This document shows positions 1 through 5,326 of a stretch of 8,376 nucleotides of DNA, one piece after another (within the stretch, counting starts at the first letter, position 1; every line of letters starts with the position of its first letter). The stretch lies in NCBI GenBank assembly GCA_017540385.1, contig JAFYBD010000118.1:1-8376 (forward strand), given 5' to 3'. Source of the stretch: Lentisphaeria bacterium. GTDB taxonomy: Bacteria; Verrucomicrobiota; Lentisphaeria; Victivallales; UBA1829. Position numbers and translations under genes: made by a program. A model generated the notes under the pieces. It ran no database searches, had not been told where the DNA came from, and saw only the letters and a program-made list of their open reading frames with translations.

Positions 1-94
1 GCCCTGGCCGAAGCCGCCCTGGCCGCCCTGGCCGAAGCCGCCCTGACCCTGCGGACGCTGACCGCCCTGGCCCTGCGGACGCTGACCGCCCTGG
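1..94. repeat. 24-bp tandem repeats encoding the Gly/Gln-rich esterase tail
   Basis: Positions 47-70 and 71-94 are identical 24-bp units, each coding GQGGQRPQ-type octapeptides on the minus strand. Positions 1-24 and 25-48 form a second pair, differing at one base. The period is a multiple of three, so unit gain or loss keeps the reading frame. The array reaches the window edge and its full length is unknown. Confidence 0.9.
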
Positions 95-1086
95 CCGCGC
101 TGACCGCCTCTGCCGCCGAAGCCGCCTGCGGATTCAAATTCTTCCTGCGTGACTTTCACGACTTCGCCCTGTTCCGGGCGGACGTCGGACTTCACGCCGC
201 GCTTCTGCGAGAAGAGCCACTTCCAGGATTCGGGATTCTGATAGGTCCGATCCCAGCAGTTGTGATCCACGCCGGGATATTCCTTGTAGAAGACTTCGTC
301 GTTGCCGGCTTCCTTCAGCGCGGCATACATGCGGCGGGAGAGCATCACGGGCACAGTCGGATCGGATCCGCCGTGGAAGATCCAGATCGGCAGGTCTTTC
401 AGCTTCGCGCCGGCCTGAGCGGGATCGCCGCCGCCGCAGCAGGGCATCGCGGCCGCGAAGAGGTCGGTGCCGTAACGCGAGATGAGGTCCCAGGTGCCGT
501 AGCCGCCCATGGAGAGACCGGTGATGTACACGCGGTCGGGATCGGCGTCAAACTCTTCGATCTTCTTCTGAATGAGGACCGGGACCAGGCCGAGCGCCTG
601 CGCAGGCTTCTCGGTCAGTTTCGCCTGGGCACCGCCACGATGGAGCGGAGCCCAGAGCTGGCTGCTGGGACATTCGGGCGCGAGCAGGATGGCTTTCTGC
701 TTGGATGCCTTGATCTGCTTCACGATATCGGGGACGGCCAGACGGATGGAGGCGAGGTTTTCGTCGCCGCGTTCGCCGATGCCGTGCAGGAAGACGACGA
801 TGACGGGCTTGCCGGGCTGGTCCTCATTGTAGACGCCCTGGCAATACCACATGCTGCCGTCGGCGTCCTTGATGGTCTCGCGTTTCATGTTGTTGTCGTT
901 CAGGATCCGCAGTTCGTTCGCGAATCTCTGCCGGATCTCCGGCGACGGAGCCTCGGTCGGAGTGATGACCGCTGCTTCGGCGGCGGCAACGAGGGCCGGA
1001 TCAGCCGGTTTGAATGAGGAGTCGGACGAGCATGCAGCCAGCACGCCGATCAGGACGCAGCCGAGCATACAGACGCTTTTTTTCAT
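1..1086 (-). CDS. Lipoprotein alpha/beta-hydrolase esterase, C-terminus cut by window edge
   Basis: Probable exported carbohydrate esterase of the PHB-depolymerase/prolyl-oligopeptidase-like alpha/beta-hydrolase group; 362 codons are open and the stop lies beyond the left edge. Residues 1-19 form a lipoprotein signal with lipobox LAAC (Cys19), so it should be membrane-anchored. HGIGERG (101-107) is the usual oxyanion-hole strand motif, GLSMGG holds nucleophile Ser192, HGGSD gives Asp242 and VDH gives His275, so the triad is complete. From about residue 320 the chain becomes a Gly/Gln/Arg/Phe-rich tail with no catalytic role expected. The start is chosen because GGAGGA lies 6 nt upstream (1093-1098). 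It is divergent from the GH10 xylanase, which suggests removal of acetyl or feruloyl groups from xylan, but the sequence does not fix the substrate. Fold and triad are very likely; substrate is open. Confidence 0.9.
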   Translation of the reverse strand, partial: MKKSVCMLGCVLIGVLAACSSDSSFKPADPALVAAAEAAVITPTEAPSPEIRQRFANELRILNDNNMKRETIKDADGSMWYCQGVYNEDQPGKPVIVVFLHGIGERGDENLASIRLAVPDIVKQIKASKQKAILLAPECPSSQLWAPLHRGGAQAKLTEKPAQALGLVPVLIQKKIEEFDADPDRVYITGLSMGGYGTWDLISRYGTDLFAAAMPCCGGGDPAQAGAKLKDLPIWIFHGGSDPTVPVMLSRRMYAALKEAGNDEVFYKEYPGVDHNCWDRTYQNPESWKWLFSQKRGVKSDVRPEQGEVVKVTQEEFESAGGFGGRGGQRGQGGQRPQGQGGQRPQGQGGFGQGGQGGFGQG

Positions 1087-1175
1087 GATTGTTCCTCCAT
1101 GAAAATTGTATGGATTATGTGGGGTTCGGCGTGCCGGACAGTTGAGGTCAAAAGCCCGGTTTGCCGCATAAGAAT

Positions 1176-1190
1176 GCAGTAAGATACTGC
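1176..1190. promoter_or_regulatory. Inverted repeat GCAGTA-AGA-TACTGC, candidate operator
   Basis: Perfect 6-bp arms with a 3-bp spacer, about 90 bp upstream of the esterase start and about 200 bp upstream of the xylanase promoter. There is no T-run after it, so a terminator is unlikely. A regulator-binding site is inferred from symmetry and position only. Confidence 0.4.
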
Positions 1191-1377
1191 GCAAACAACA
1201 AAATGTCAATAGAAAAGCGGGAGAAAAGTCTGAAAAAAACGATGTTTCCCCGTTTCGTGTCGATCCACGCCTGAACTCCCGTCCGGGCGCGATCGTGCGG
1301 CGGCGTTTCCTCCGATGCTTCCCGGCGCGCGTCGCGCGGCTGTTTTCCCGTTTTGACAAATACTACATGTTTTTTTC

Positions 1378-1393
1378 GTCAAATCCATTTGAC
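1378..1393. promoter_or_regulatory. Inverted repeat GTCAAAT-CC-ATTTGAC over the xylanase -35 box
   Basis: Perfect 7-bp arms around a 2-bp centre. The right arm covers five of the six bases of the TTGACA -35 box, a typical place for a repressor operator. A related sequence, TTTGACAAA, occurs at 1352-1360. A protein bound here would block transcription of the xylanase; the regulator is not in the window. Confidence 0.5.
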
Positions 1394-1418
1394 ATCCTGC
1401 ATAACCATCGTATATTAT
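1389..1418 (+). promoter_or_regulatory. Sigma70-like promoter of the xylanase gene
   Basis: TTGACA (1389-1394) is followed after 16 bp by TATATT (1411-1416) or after 18 bp by TATTAT (1413-1418). Transcription should start near 1424, giving a leader of roughly 70 nt. The in-frame ATG at 1417 lies in the -10 region and so cannot be the translation start. Confidence 0.7.
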
Positions 1419-1494
1419 GGGGATAAAAATGCACTTCTTTCACCTCAAACTCAACACAAACAGGCGGTTCACTCCGCCGAAAAGGACCATCAGC

Positions 1495-3483
1495 ATGAAA
1501 AAACGCTCCGGTTCCCCCCTCATCATCGCAACAGCGCTGACCGCACTGCCCGCCGTTATCGCCCTGGCTCAGTTCCCCCAGTTCGGAGGAGGCATGGGCG
1601 GCGGTGGCGGCTTCGGCGGCGGCTTCGGCGGTTTCGGCGGCGGCTTCGGCGGCTTTGGCATGGGCCAGGGCCAGCAGCAGGAGCTCGGCGACGAGCCCGC
1701 GCTTCGTGACATCTTCAAAGACGACTTCCTCTGCGGCGTCGCGCTCGGCTTCGCCCAGCCCGATTCCTTCACGGGCAAGCTCGCAGGCAAGCACTTCAAC
1801 CGCGTCGTGGCGGACAACGCCATGAAGTGGGAGAGCGTGGAACGCTCCGAAGGCAACTTCAACTGGGGCGGCGGCGACGGTCTCGTCCGCATGGCCAAGC
1901 AGTATGACATGCAGCTGCACGGCCACTGCTTCGTGTGGTACCAGCAGACCCCCGGCTGGGTCTACCGCGACCTCCAGCCCGGCGAACAGGGCCGCGCCAC
2001 GCTCATCAAGCGCATGCAGAACCACATCCGTACCCGTATCGCCCACGACAAGGAAAACTTCCACGTGTGGGACGTGGTGAACGAGGCCGTCGTGCAGGAC
2101 GGCTCCATGAGAAAATCGTTCTGGTACAACATCGTCGGCCCCGACTACGTGAAGCTCGCGTTCGAAACCGCCCGTGAGGCCGATCCGACCGCCAAGCTCG
2201 TGTACAACGACTTCGATACCGACCTGGCCGCCAAGCGTGACGGGATCGTCCGCCTCGTGAACGAGGTCAACAAGGACAAGAAGCTTATCGACTACATCGG
2301 CATGCAGTGCCACTGGCGCTACACCGATCCCGACATGGACCAGGTCGAACGCACCATTCAGGCGTTCCTCAGCACCGGCTGCGACATCCTGATCTCCGAG
2401 CTCGACATCGACATCCTCCCGCGCGACCGCCGCAATCCGAACCCCTACCCGAACGGCGTGCTCCCGGCGCTCGTCCAGCAGGACCTCCGCGACCGTTACC
2501 GCGACGCCTACGCGCTCTTCCTGAAGTACCGTGAACACATCGTGGCCGTGACCCTCTGGGGCCTCACCGACAACGGCTCCTGGCTCGACGGCTATCCTTT
2601 CGGCGGCCGTCGCAACGCTCCGCTGCTCTTCGACCGTCAGAACAAGCCGAAACCCGCCTTCTGGGGCGTGGTCGACGCCGCCGCCATGTACGGCCGCGAC
2701 CTCGGCGACCGTTTCCAGTACAAGGACGGCATCGCCTGGGAAAAGGGCACCCGCACCGTCTACAAGCCCAAACAGGGCACCGTCTCCGACGCCTACATGA
2801 TCCGTCTCGACAGCAAGCGCCTCGTCTGCGTCTTCTCCACCGATGAGGACGGCGGCCAGCGCGTCATCAAGTACGTCTCCAGCGACGACGACGGCGAGAC
2901 CTGGACCGAGACCGCAAACGTGCTCTGCGCCGTACAAGGCAAGAGCTGCGTGAAGCCCACCATCGGCCAGATCGCCCCCGCCCCGACCGGCATGCAGCCG
3001 AATCCCGCCGGTGTCGTGGTCGCCAGCGTCTTCGACTCCGACGGCGAGAACTACATCTACGCCACCGAAGACCAGTTCCAGACCTGGAGCCTCCGCGCCC
3101 CGAGCCAGAGAATCCTCCCCTACCCCGATTCCATCTTCGGCTACATCACGCTCAAGAACGGCAAGCAGATCCATTCCGCCAAGCTCGCCGAGCAGATCGG
3201 ACTGAAGGGTGAGAACCCGATCGCCATGGCGCTCAAGGACGGCAGAGTCCTCGTCTCCGCGAACACCGACAAGGGCTTCTCCCTGGTGATCTCCAAGAAG
3301 CCCGTGACCGAATTCGAGAAGCTGAAAGCCTCCGACTTCACGGCCGCCTCCAATCCGGCCGAAGATCTCGCGGTCGGCACCGTCTCCGCAGACACCACCT
3401 CTCCGCGCATCATCGCAGTCGGCACCAAGAAGGACGGGTCCGCCATCATCGCCCGCCGCGGCCTCGGCATGTGCGAATACTGA
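1495..3483 (+). CDS. Secreted GH10 endo-1,4-beta-xylanase with C-terminal sialidase-like domain
   Basis: 662 residues. It should cleave internal beta-1,4 bonds of xylan outside the cytoplasm. Residues 1-25 are a signal peptide with likely cleavage after ALA; 30-57 are a Gly/Phe-rich segment; about 64-400 are GH10. Visible GH10 marks are FNRVVADNAMKWE, WDVVNEA with acid/base Glu197, ISELDI with nucleophile Glu302 (105 residues apart, normal for the family) and TLWGLTDNGSW (353-363). Residues from about 420 to the end do not belong to GH10: SDDDGETW (463-470) is an exact Asp-box, and YATEDQFQTW looks like a decayed second one, so a BNR/sialidase-like beta-propeller or part of one is likely. ATG 1495 is chosen over 1417 because AGGA lies 7 nt upstream, the signal peptide begins there and the promoter covers 1417. 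GH10 is near certain; the role of the C-terminal region is unknown. Confidence 0.96.
   Translation: MKKRSGSPLIIATALTALPAVIALAQFPQFGGGMGGGGGFGGGFGGFGGGFGGFGMGQGQQQELGDEPALRDIFKDDFLCGVALGFAQPDSFTGKLAGKHFNRVVADNAMKWESVERSEGNFNWGGGDGLVRMAKQYDMQLHGHCFVWYQQTPGWVYRDLQPGEQGRATLIKRMQNHIRTRIAHDKENFHVWDVVNEAVVQDGSMRKSFWYNIVGPDYVKLAFETAREADPTAKLVYNDFDTDLAAKRDGIVRLVNEVNKDKKLIDYIGMQCHWRYTDPDMDQVERTIQAFLSTGCDILISELDIDILPRDRRNPNPYPNGVLPALVQQDLRDRYRDAYALFLKYREHIVAVTLWGLTDNGSWLDGYPFGGRRNAPLLFDRQNKPKPAFWGVVDAAAMYGRDLGDRFQYKDGIAWEKGTRTVYKPKQGTVSDAYMIRLDSKRLVCVFSTDEDGGQRVIKYVSSDDDGETWTETANVLCAVQGKSCVKPTIGQIAPAPTGMQPNPAGVVVASVFDSDGENYIYATEDQFQTWSLRAPSQRILPYPDSIFGYITLKNGKQIHSAKLAEQIGLKGENPIAMALKDGRVLVSANTDKGFSLVISKKPVTEFEKLKASDFTAASNPAEDLAVGTVSADTTSPRIIAVGTKKDGSAIIARRGLGMCEY
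1582..1665 (+). repeat. Gly/Phe low-complexity tract in the xylanase
   Basis: In-frame GGCGGCGGCTTC-like units encode about 28 residues made almost only of Gly with evenly spaced Phe (GGF, GGGF) and two Met. It lies between the signal peptide and the catalytic domain. It could be a flexible linker or a self-associating segment. Confidence 0.8.
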
Positions 3484-3515
3484 TCCGTCGGATCGATCGG
3501 TTCAGACCGAACTCC

Positions 3516-3544
3516 AGCCTCCGGTTCACCCCGGAGGCTTTTTT
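3516..3544 (+). terminator. Rho-independent terminator after the xylanase gene
   Basis: AGCCTCCGG (3516-3524) pairs perfectly with CCGGAGGCT (3531-3539) around loop TTCACC, and a run of six T (3539-3544) follows. It lies 33 nt past the stop codon and closes the xylanase transcript as a single-gene unit. Confidence 0.93.
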
Positions 3545-3596
3545 ATTGCTCAAACAAACTGATTTGGGCTGAAGAGGAGTACAGGCGTCAGCCTTC

Positions 3597-3625
3597 TTGA
3601 CAATGGTAGTTTTGAGGTGTATAGT
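3597..3625 (+). promoter_or_regulatory. Sigma70-like promoter of the 83-residue repeat protein
   Basis: TTGACA (3597-3602), 17-bp spacer, TATAGT (3620-3625). Transcription should begin near 3632, about 30 nt before the start codon. The in-frame ATG at 3617 would lie upstream of the transcript start. Confidence 0.75.
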
Positions 3626-3661
3626 ATAGCGCTATTTTCCCGACAGGACGAGGAGAGACAC

Positions 3662-3913
3662 ATGAACGAAAACGACACGACGGTCGAACCCACCGATTTC
3701 TGGTACATCGACTCCAAATACCACATCCACTGCGAAGCGTATATCGAATACCACAAGGACGCGATGGACTGGGACCTGGTCTCGCGTTACCAGACGCTCA
3801 GCGAACCCTTCATCGAGAAGTTCGCTGACCGCGTGAACTGGAAAAACATCTTCCAGTACCAGACCCTCAGCGACGCCTTCCGCGCCAAGTGGAAACACAA
3901 ACTCGACGCGTGA
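3662..3913 (+). CDS. Small protein built of three 23-residue W..Y.LSE.FI repeats
   Basis: 83 residues, function unknown. After a 13-residue acidic lead the whole protein is three tandem 23-residue units starting at Trp14, Trp37 and Trp60. Aligned positions are Trp (1), Val/Ile (4 in units 2 and 3), Tyr (7: Tyr20, 43, 66), Ser/Cys (11), Glu/Asp (12) and Phe/Tyr (14). Units 2 and 3 both contain YQTLS; unit 1 is degenerate. Similar W..ISxYQxLSExFI repeats are known to me from small bacterial, phage and large-virus proteins without a settled function. There is no signal peptide or membrane segment, so it should be cytosolic. ATG 3662 is chosen because AGGAG lies 6 nt upstream and the promoter excludes the ATG at 3617. 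It is a single-gene unit between the xylanase terminator and the candidate toxin operon. Confidence 0.85.
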   Translation: MNENDTTVEPTDFWYIDSKYHIHCEAYIEYHKDAMDWDLVSRYQTLSEPFIEKFADRVNWKNIFQYQTLSDAFRAKWKHKLDA

Positions 3914-3984
3914 ACGAGGTGCATGTACAAACAGTCGCCAAACCCCATGGAGATTAAACGTTTTTATCGTTTTCTCCCGGATTT

Positions 3985-4016
3985 CGTTTGCAAACGCGCT
4001 GTTTTCATGCTACATT
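3985..4016 (+). promoter_or_regulatory. Promoter with palindrome on the -35 box, candidate autoregulated toxin-antitoxin promoter
   Basis: TTGCAA (3988-3993), 17-bp spacer, TACATT (4011-4016). The -35 box is the centre of the perfect 12-bp palindrome CGTTTGCAAACG (3985-3996). A second palindrome AAACGTTT is at 3956-3963, and further CGTTT half-sites start at 3968 and 3985. Transcription should start near 4023, about 25 nt before the first gene. Such spaced operators fit autorepression by an antitoxin or its complex, which is inference. Confidence 0.6.
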
Positions 4017-4030
4017 AAAGGACAACCATT

Positions 4031-4043
4031 CACCTGCGAGGTG
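4031..4043 (+). promoter_or_regulatory. Short hairpin containing the ribosome-binding site of the 67-residue gene
   Basis: CACCT-GCG-AGGTG is a perfect 5-bp inverted repeat with a 3-nt loop. The 3' arm is the only good Shine-Dalgarno sequence for ATG 4048 (4 nt away). Folding in the mRNA would partly hide it. The stem is short, so the effect may be weak. Confidence 0.4.
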
Positions 4044-4047
4044 TAAC

Positions 4048-4251
4048 ATGCCCACGACCACGACAGACACAAAAGCCAGACCAGCTAAAAAACGCTCCGA
4101 ATTTCAACGCATGATGACTCCTGAGGAAATGCGCGAAGAAATGAAGAGGATCTGCCGGAACAAGCGTACGGAAGATGCCTTTTTCCGTAAAATCATGAAC
4201 TTCTCGCCTCCGCCCAGCCTGAGAAAGAAAGCCCAGGTTGAAGCCAGGTGA
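4048..4251 (+). CDS. Small basic protein, first gene of candidate toxin-antitoxin operon
   Basis: 67 residues, not recognised. It has a Thr-rich N-terminus, a Lys/Arg-rich stretch (KARPAKKR), a middle segment with helical character beginning TPEEMREEMKRICRNKR, and a basic C-terminus. No signal peptide, membrane segment or clear helix-turn-helix is visible. The ATG at 4048 is chosen because GAGGTG precedes it; a longer frame from TTG 3988 starts inside the -35 box and is not credible. Its stop overlaps the GTG start of the next gene by 4 nt, so the two are translationally coupled. Position and size suggest an antitoxin or partner for the downstream ADP-ribosyltransferase-like protein; this is inferred from arrangement, not from its sequence. 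Confidence 0.75.
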   Translation: MPTTTTDTKARPAKKRSEFQRMMTPEEMREEMKRICRNKRTEDAFFRKIMNFSPPPSLRKKAQVEAR

Positions 4252-4826
4252 AAACCGCTTCCTTTCCCCTGTTCATATTCGGGTATCACGGCTGTGACCG
4301 GGCAGTCGGGGAGGCCGTATTGTCGGGAAAGATTAAGCTTAACCCGAGCATGAACATCTACGACTGGCTGGGGTCAGGCATCTATTTCTGGGAACAATCG
4401 CCGGAACGAGCTCTGGAATGGGCGCAGTCCTGTGTCGACAACCCCAAAATGACCAATGGGCAAATCAAGGAGCCTTTTGTCCTGGGGGCGATCATCAATC
4501 TCGGTCTCTGCCTCAACCTCACGGACGTGTCGAATATGCAGAGGCTTCAGGCGGCTTATACCTTTTTCGAAGAATTATGCAAGAAGAAACACCAGACTCT
4601 TCCCAAGAATACGGAACATTTTCGCGAATTGGATTGCCGCGTCATCAATCTGGCCGCAGAGTTAAGTGTTCAACTCGGATACGGCAATTTCGATACCGTT
4701 CGCGGCGCGTTTATTGAGGGACACCCGATCTATCCGGGTGCCAGAATCTATAATCACACGCACATCCAGGTCTGCGTGAGAAACCCGGACTGCATCAGCG
4801 GGTATTTCCTCCCCGCCAATATCTGA
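4248..4826 (+). CDS. ADP-ribosyltransferase-like (PARP-type motif) protein, candidate toxin
   Basis: 192 residues, cytosolic, GTG start overlapping the upstream stop (GTGA), with no strong ribosome-binding site of its own. FGYHG near the N-terminus (His14) and YDWLGSGIYFWE (38-49, Tyr46) match the His...GIYF pattern of PARP/diphtheria-toxin-type ADP-ribosyltransferases (compare HGS...GKGIYF in PARPs), where His and Tyr hold NAD. ERALEWA follows, as in related bacterial YHG...GIYFWE proteins. The third residue of the H-Y-E triad is not certain: near the end, RIYNHTHIQV (166-175) sits where PARPs have YNEYIVY, with no Glu at that point; Glu157 is another candidate. Coupling to a small upstream gene fits a toxin-antitoxin or defence pair. 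It might instead be an inactive or housekeeping relative. Lower GC than the xylanase gene suggests separate ancestry. Confidence 0.8.
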   Translation: MKTASFPLFIFGYHGCDRAVGEAVLSGKIKLNPSMNIYDWLGSGIYFWEQSPERALEWAQSCVDNPKMTNGQIKEPFVLGAIINLGLCLNLTDVSNMQRLQAAYTFFEELCKKKHQTLPKNTEHFRELDCRVINLAAELSVQLGYGNFDTVRGAFIEGHPIYPGARIYNHTHIQVCVRNPDCISGYFLPANI

Positions 4827-4845
4827 CTCTCACGTGCAGCAGAGT

Positions 4846-5169
4846 TTATCTCTTTTTCCGTGCGCGAGCGGAGCCGCGCGCTGCCGAATTGCAAGCGTCA
4901 GCTTGCTTGGTGATCTCGGCGTTGATCTCATCCAGGGACATTCCCTGCACGCCGTTCGCCTTCGCCTGACGGCGCAGACTGCGAAAAGCCCGCAATCCAG
5001 CATCGGACGGCACGGCGGTTATTTCAAACGGGATACGGCGTTCCCGGACCACGGCGCGGGCAAAAAGATTGATCGCCGTTGACGTGTTCATCCCGAACTG
5101 GGCGCAGAGCTCGTCCAGCTCCGTTTTGAGTTTTTCGTCCATACGGACGCTGAATGTGGATGTCGGCAT
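4846..5169 (-). CDS. RelB/DinJ-family antitoxin without adjacent toxin
   Basis: 107 residues. The N-terminal half, TFSVRMDEKLKTELDELC then GMNTSTAINLFARAVV and RRIPFEI, is a typical RelB/DinJ ribbon-helix-helix domain (about residues 5-50) that dimerises and binds its own operator; the C-terminal half should wrap a RelE/YafQ-type mRNA interferase. The last 20 residues are an unusually basic Ala/Arg/Lys tail. AGGAGG lies 6 nt before ATG (5176-5181). A toxin gene would be expected right after the stop, but that space is occupied 19 bp away by the convergent candidate ADP-ribosyltransferase gene, and no RelE-like frame is present in the window. It may be an orphan antitoxin, or may act on a toxin elsewhere. 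Confidence 0.9.
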   Translation of the reverse strand: MPTSTFSVRMDEKLKTELDELCAQFGMNTSTAINLFARAVVRERRIPFEITAVPSDAGLRAFRSLRRQAKANGVQGMSLDEINAEITKQADACNSAARGSARARKKR

Positions 5170-5180
5170 AGCGCACCTCC

Positions 5181-5210
5181 TGTGTTCTCTTTAACATAAA
5201 ATATAACACA
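5181..5210. promoter_or_regulatory. Inverted repeat TGTGTT...AACACA at the RelB/DinJ promoter, candidate operator
   Basis: Perfect 6-bp arms (5181-5186 and 5205-5210) 18 bp apart enclose most of the -10 box and the expected transcription start. Two TAACA direct repeats lie at 5192-5196 and 5204-5208. This fits autorepression, normal for RelB/DinJ families. Confidence 0.45.
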
Positions 5211-5227
5211 TTAGGTTGCAAAGTCAA
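5200..5227 (-). promoter_or_regulatory. Sigma70-like promoter of the RelB/DinJ antitoxin gene
   Basis: Reading the minus strand, TTGACT (5227-5222), 16-bp spacer and TATATT (5205-5200). Transcription should begin near 5194, giving a leader of about 25 nt that contains AGGAGG. Confidence 0.65.
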
Positions 5228-5326
5228 GCACAGAAACAAAAAAAGATAGGGCCATAGCCGGGATCATTCCGCGCCGAGGCGTTCGAGTTCAATCTGCGCT
5301 TCATGATTGCCCGGTTCCGATTCTCA

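Larger units (their letters stand above)
1087..1494. other. Divergent intergenic regulatory region (esterase / xylanase)
   Basis: This 408-bp gap separates two divergent secreted-enzyme genes. It holds the esterase ribosome-binding site, an inverted repeat at 1176-1190, an inverted repeat at 1378-1393 and a sigma70-like promoter at 1389-1418. A convincing promoter for the esterase was not found: TACAAT and CATAAT hexamers lie near 1104-1121 on the minus strand but have poor -35 partners. The open frames inside it have no ribosome-binding site and no recognisable protein. Confidence 0.7.

Noticed and set aside
262..1017. 251-codon plus-strand frame opposite the esterase
   Set aside because: The minus strand encodes a complete catalytic triad and lipobox in the same place; the plus frame shows no family features.
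1206..1388. 60-codon minus-strand frame in the divergent intergenic region
   Set aside because: No ribosome-binding site and no recognisable protein; it begins inside the candidate operator and promoter of the xylanase.
1417..1494. Longer N-terminus for the xylanase starting at ATG 1417
   Set aside because: That ATG lies in the -10 box, and starting there would bury the signal peptide behind 26 extra residues; ATG 1495 has a good ribosome-binding site.
1363..3174. 603-codon open frame antisense to the xylanase
   Set aside because: It mirrors a GC-rich coding frame, has Val/Ala/Asp/Glu-rich composition with no recognisable domain, and lies opposite a clear GH10 gene.
4841..4857. AGAG-TTTAT-CTCT followed by T's as a terminator between convergent genes
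   Set aside because: The 4-bp AT-containing stem is too weak and it lies partly inside the antitoxin coding end.
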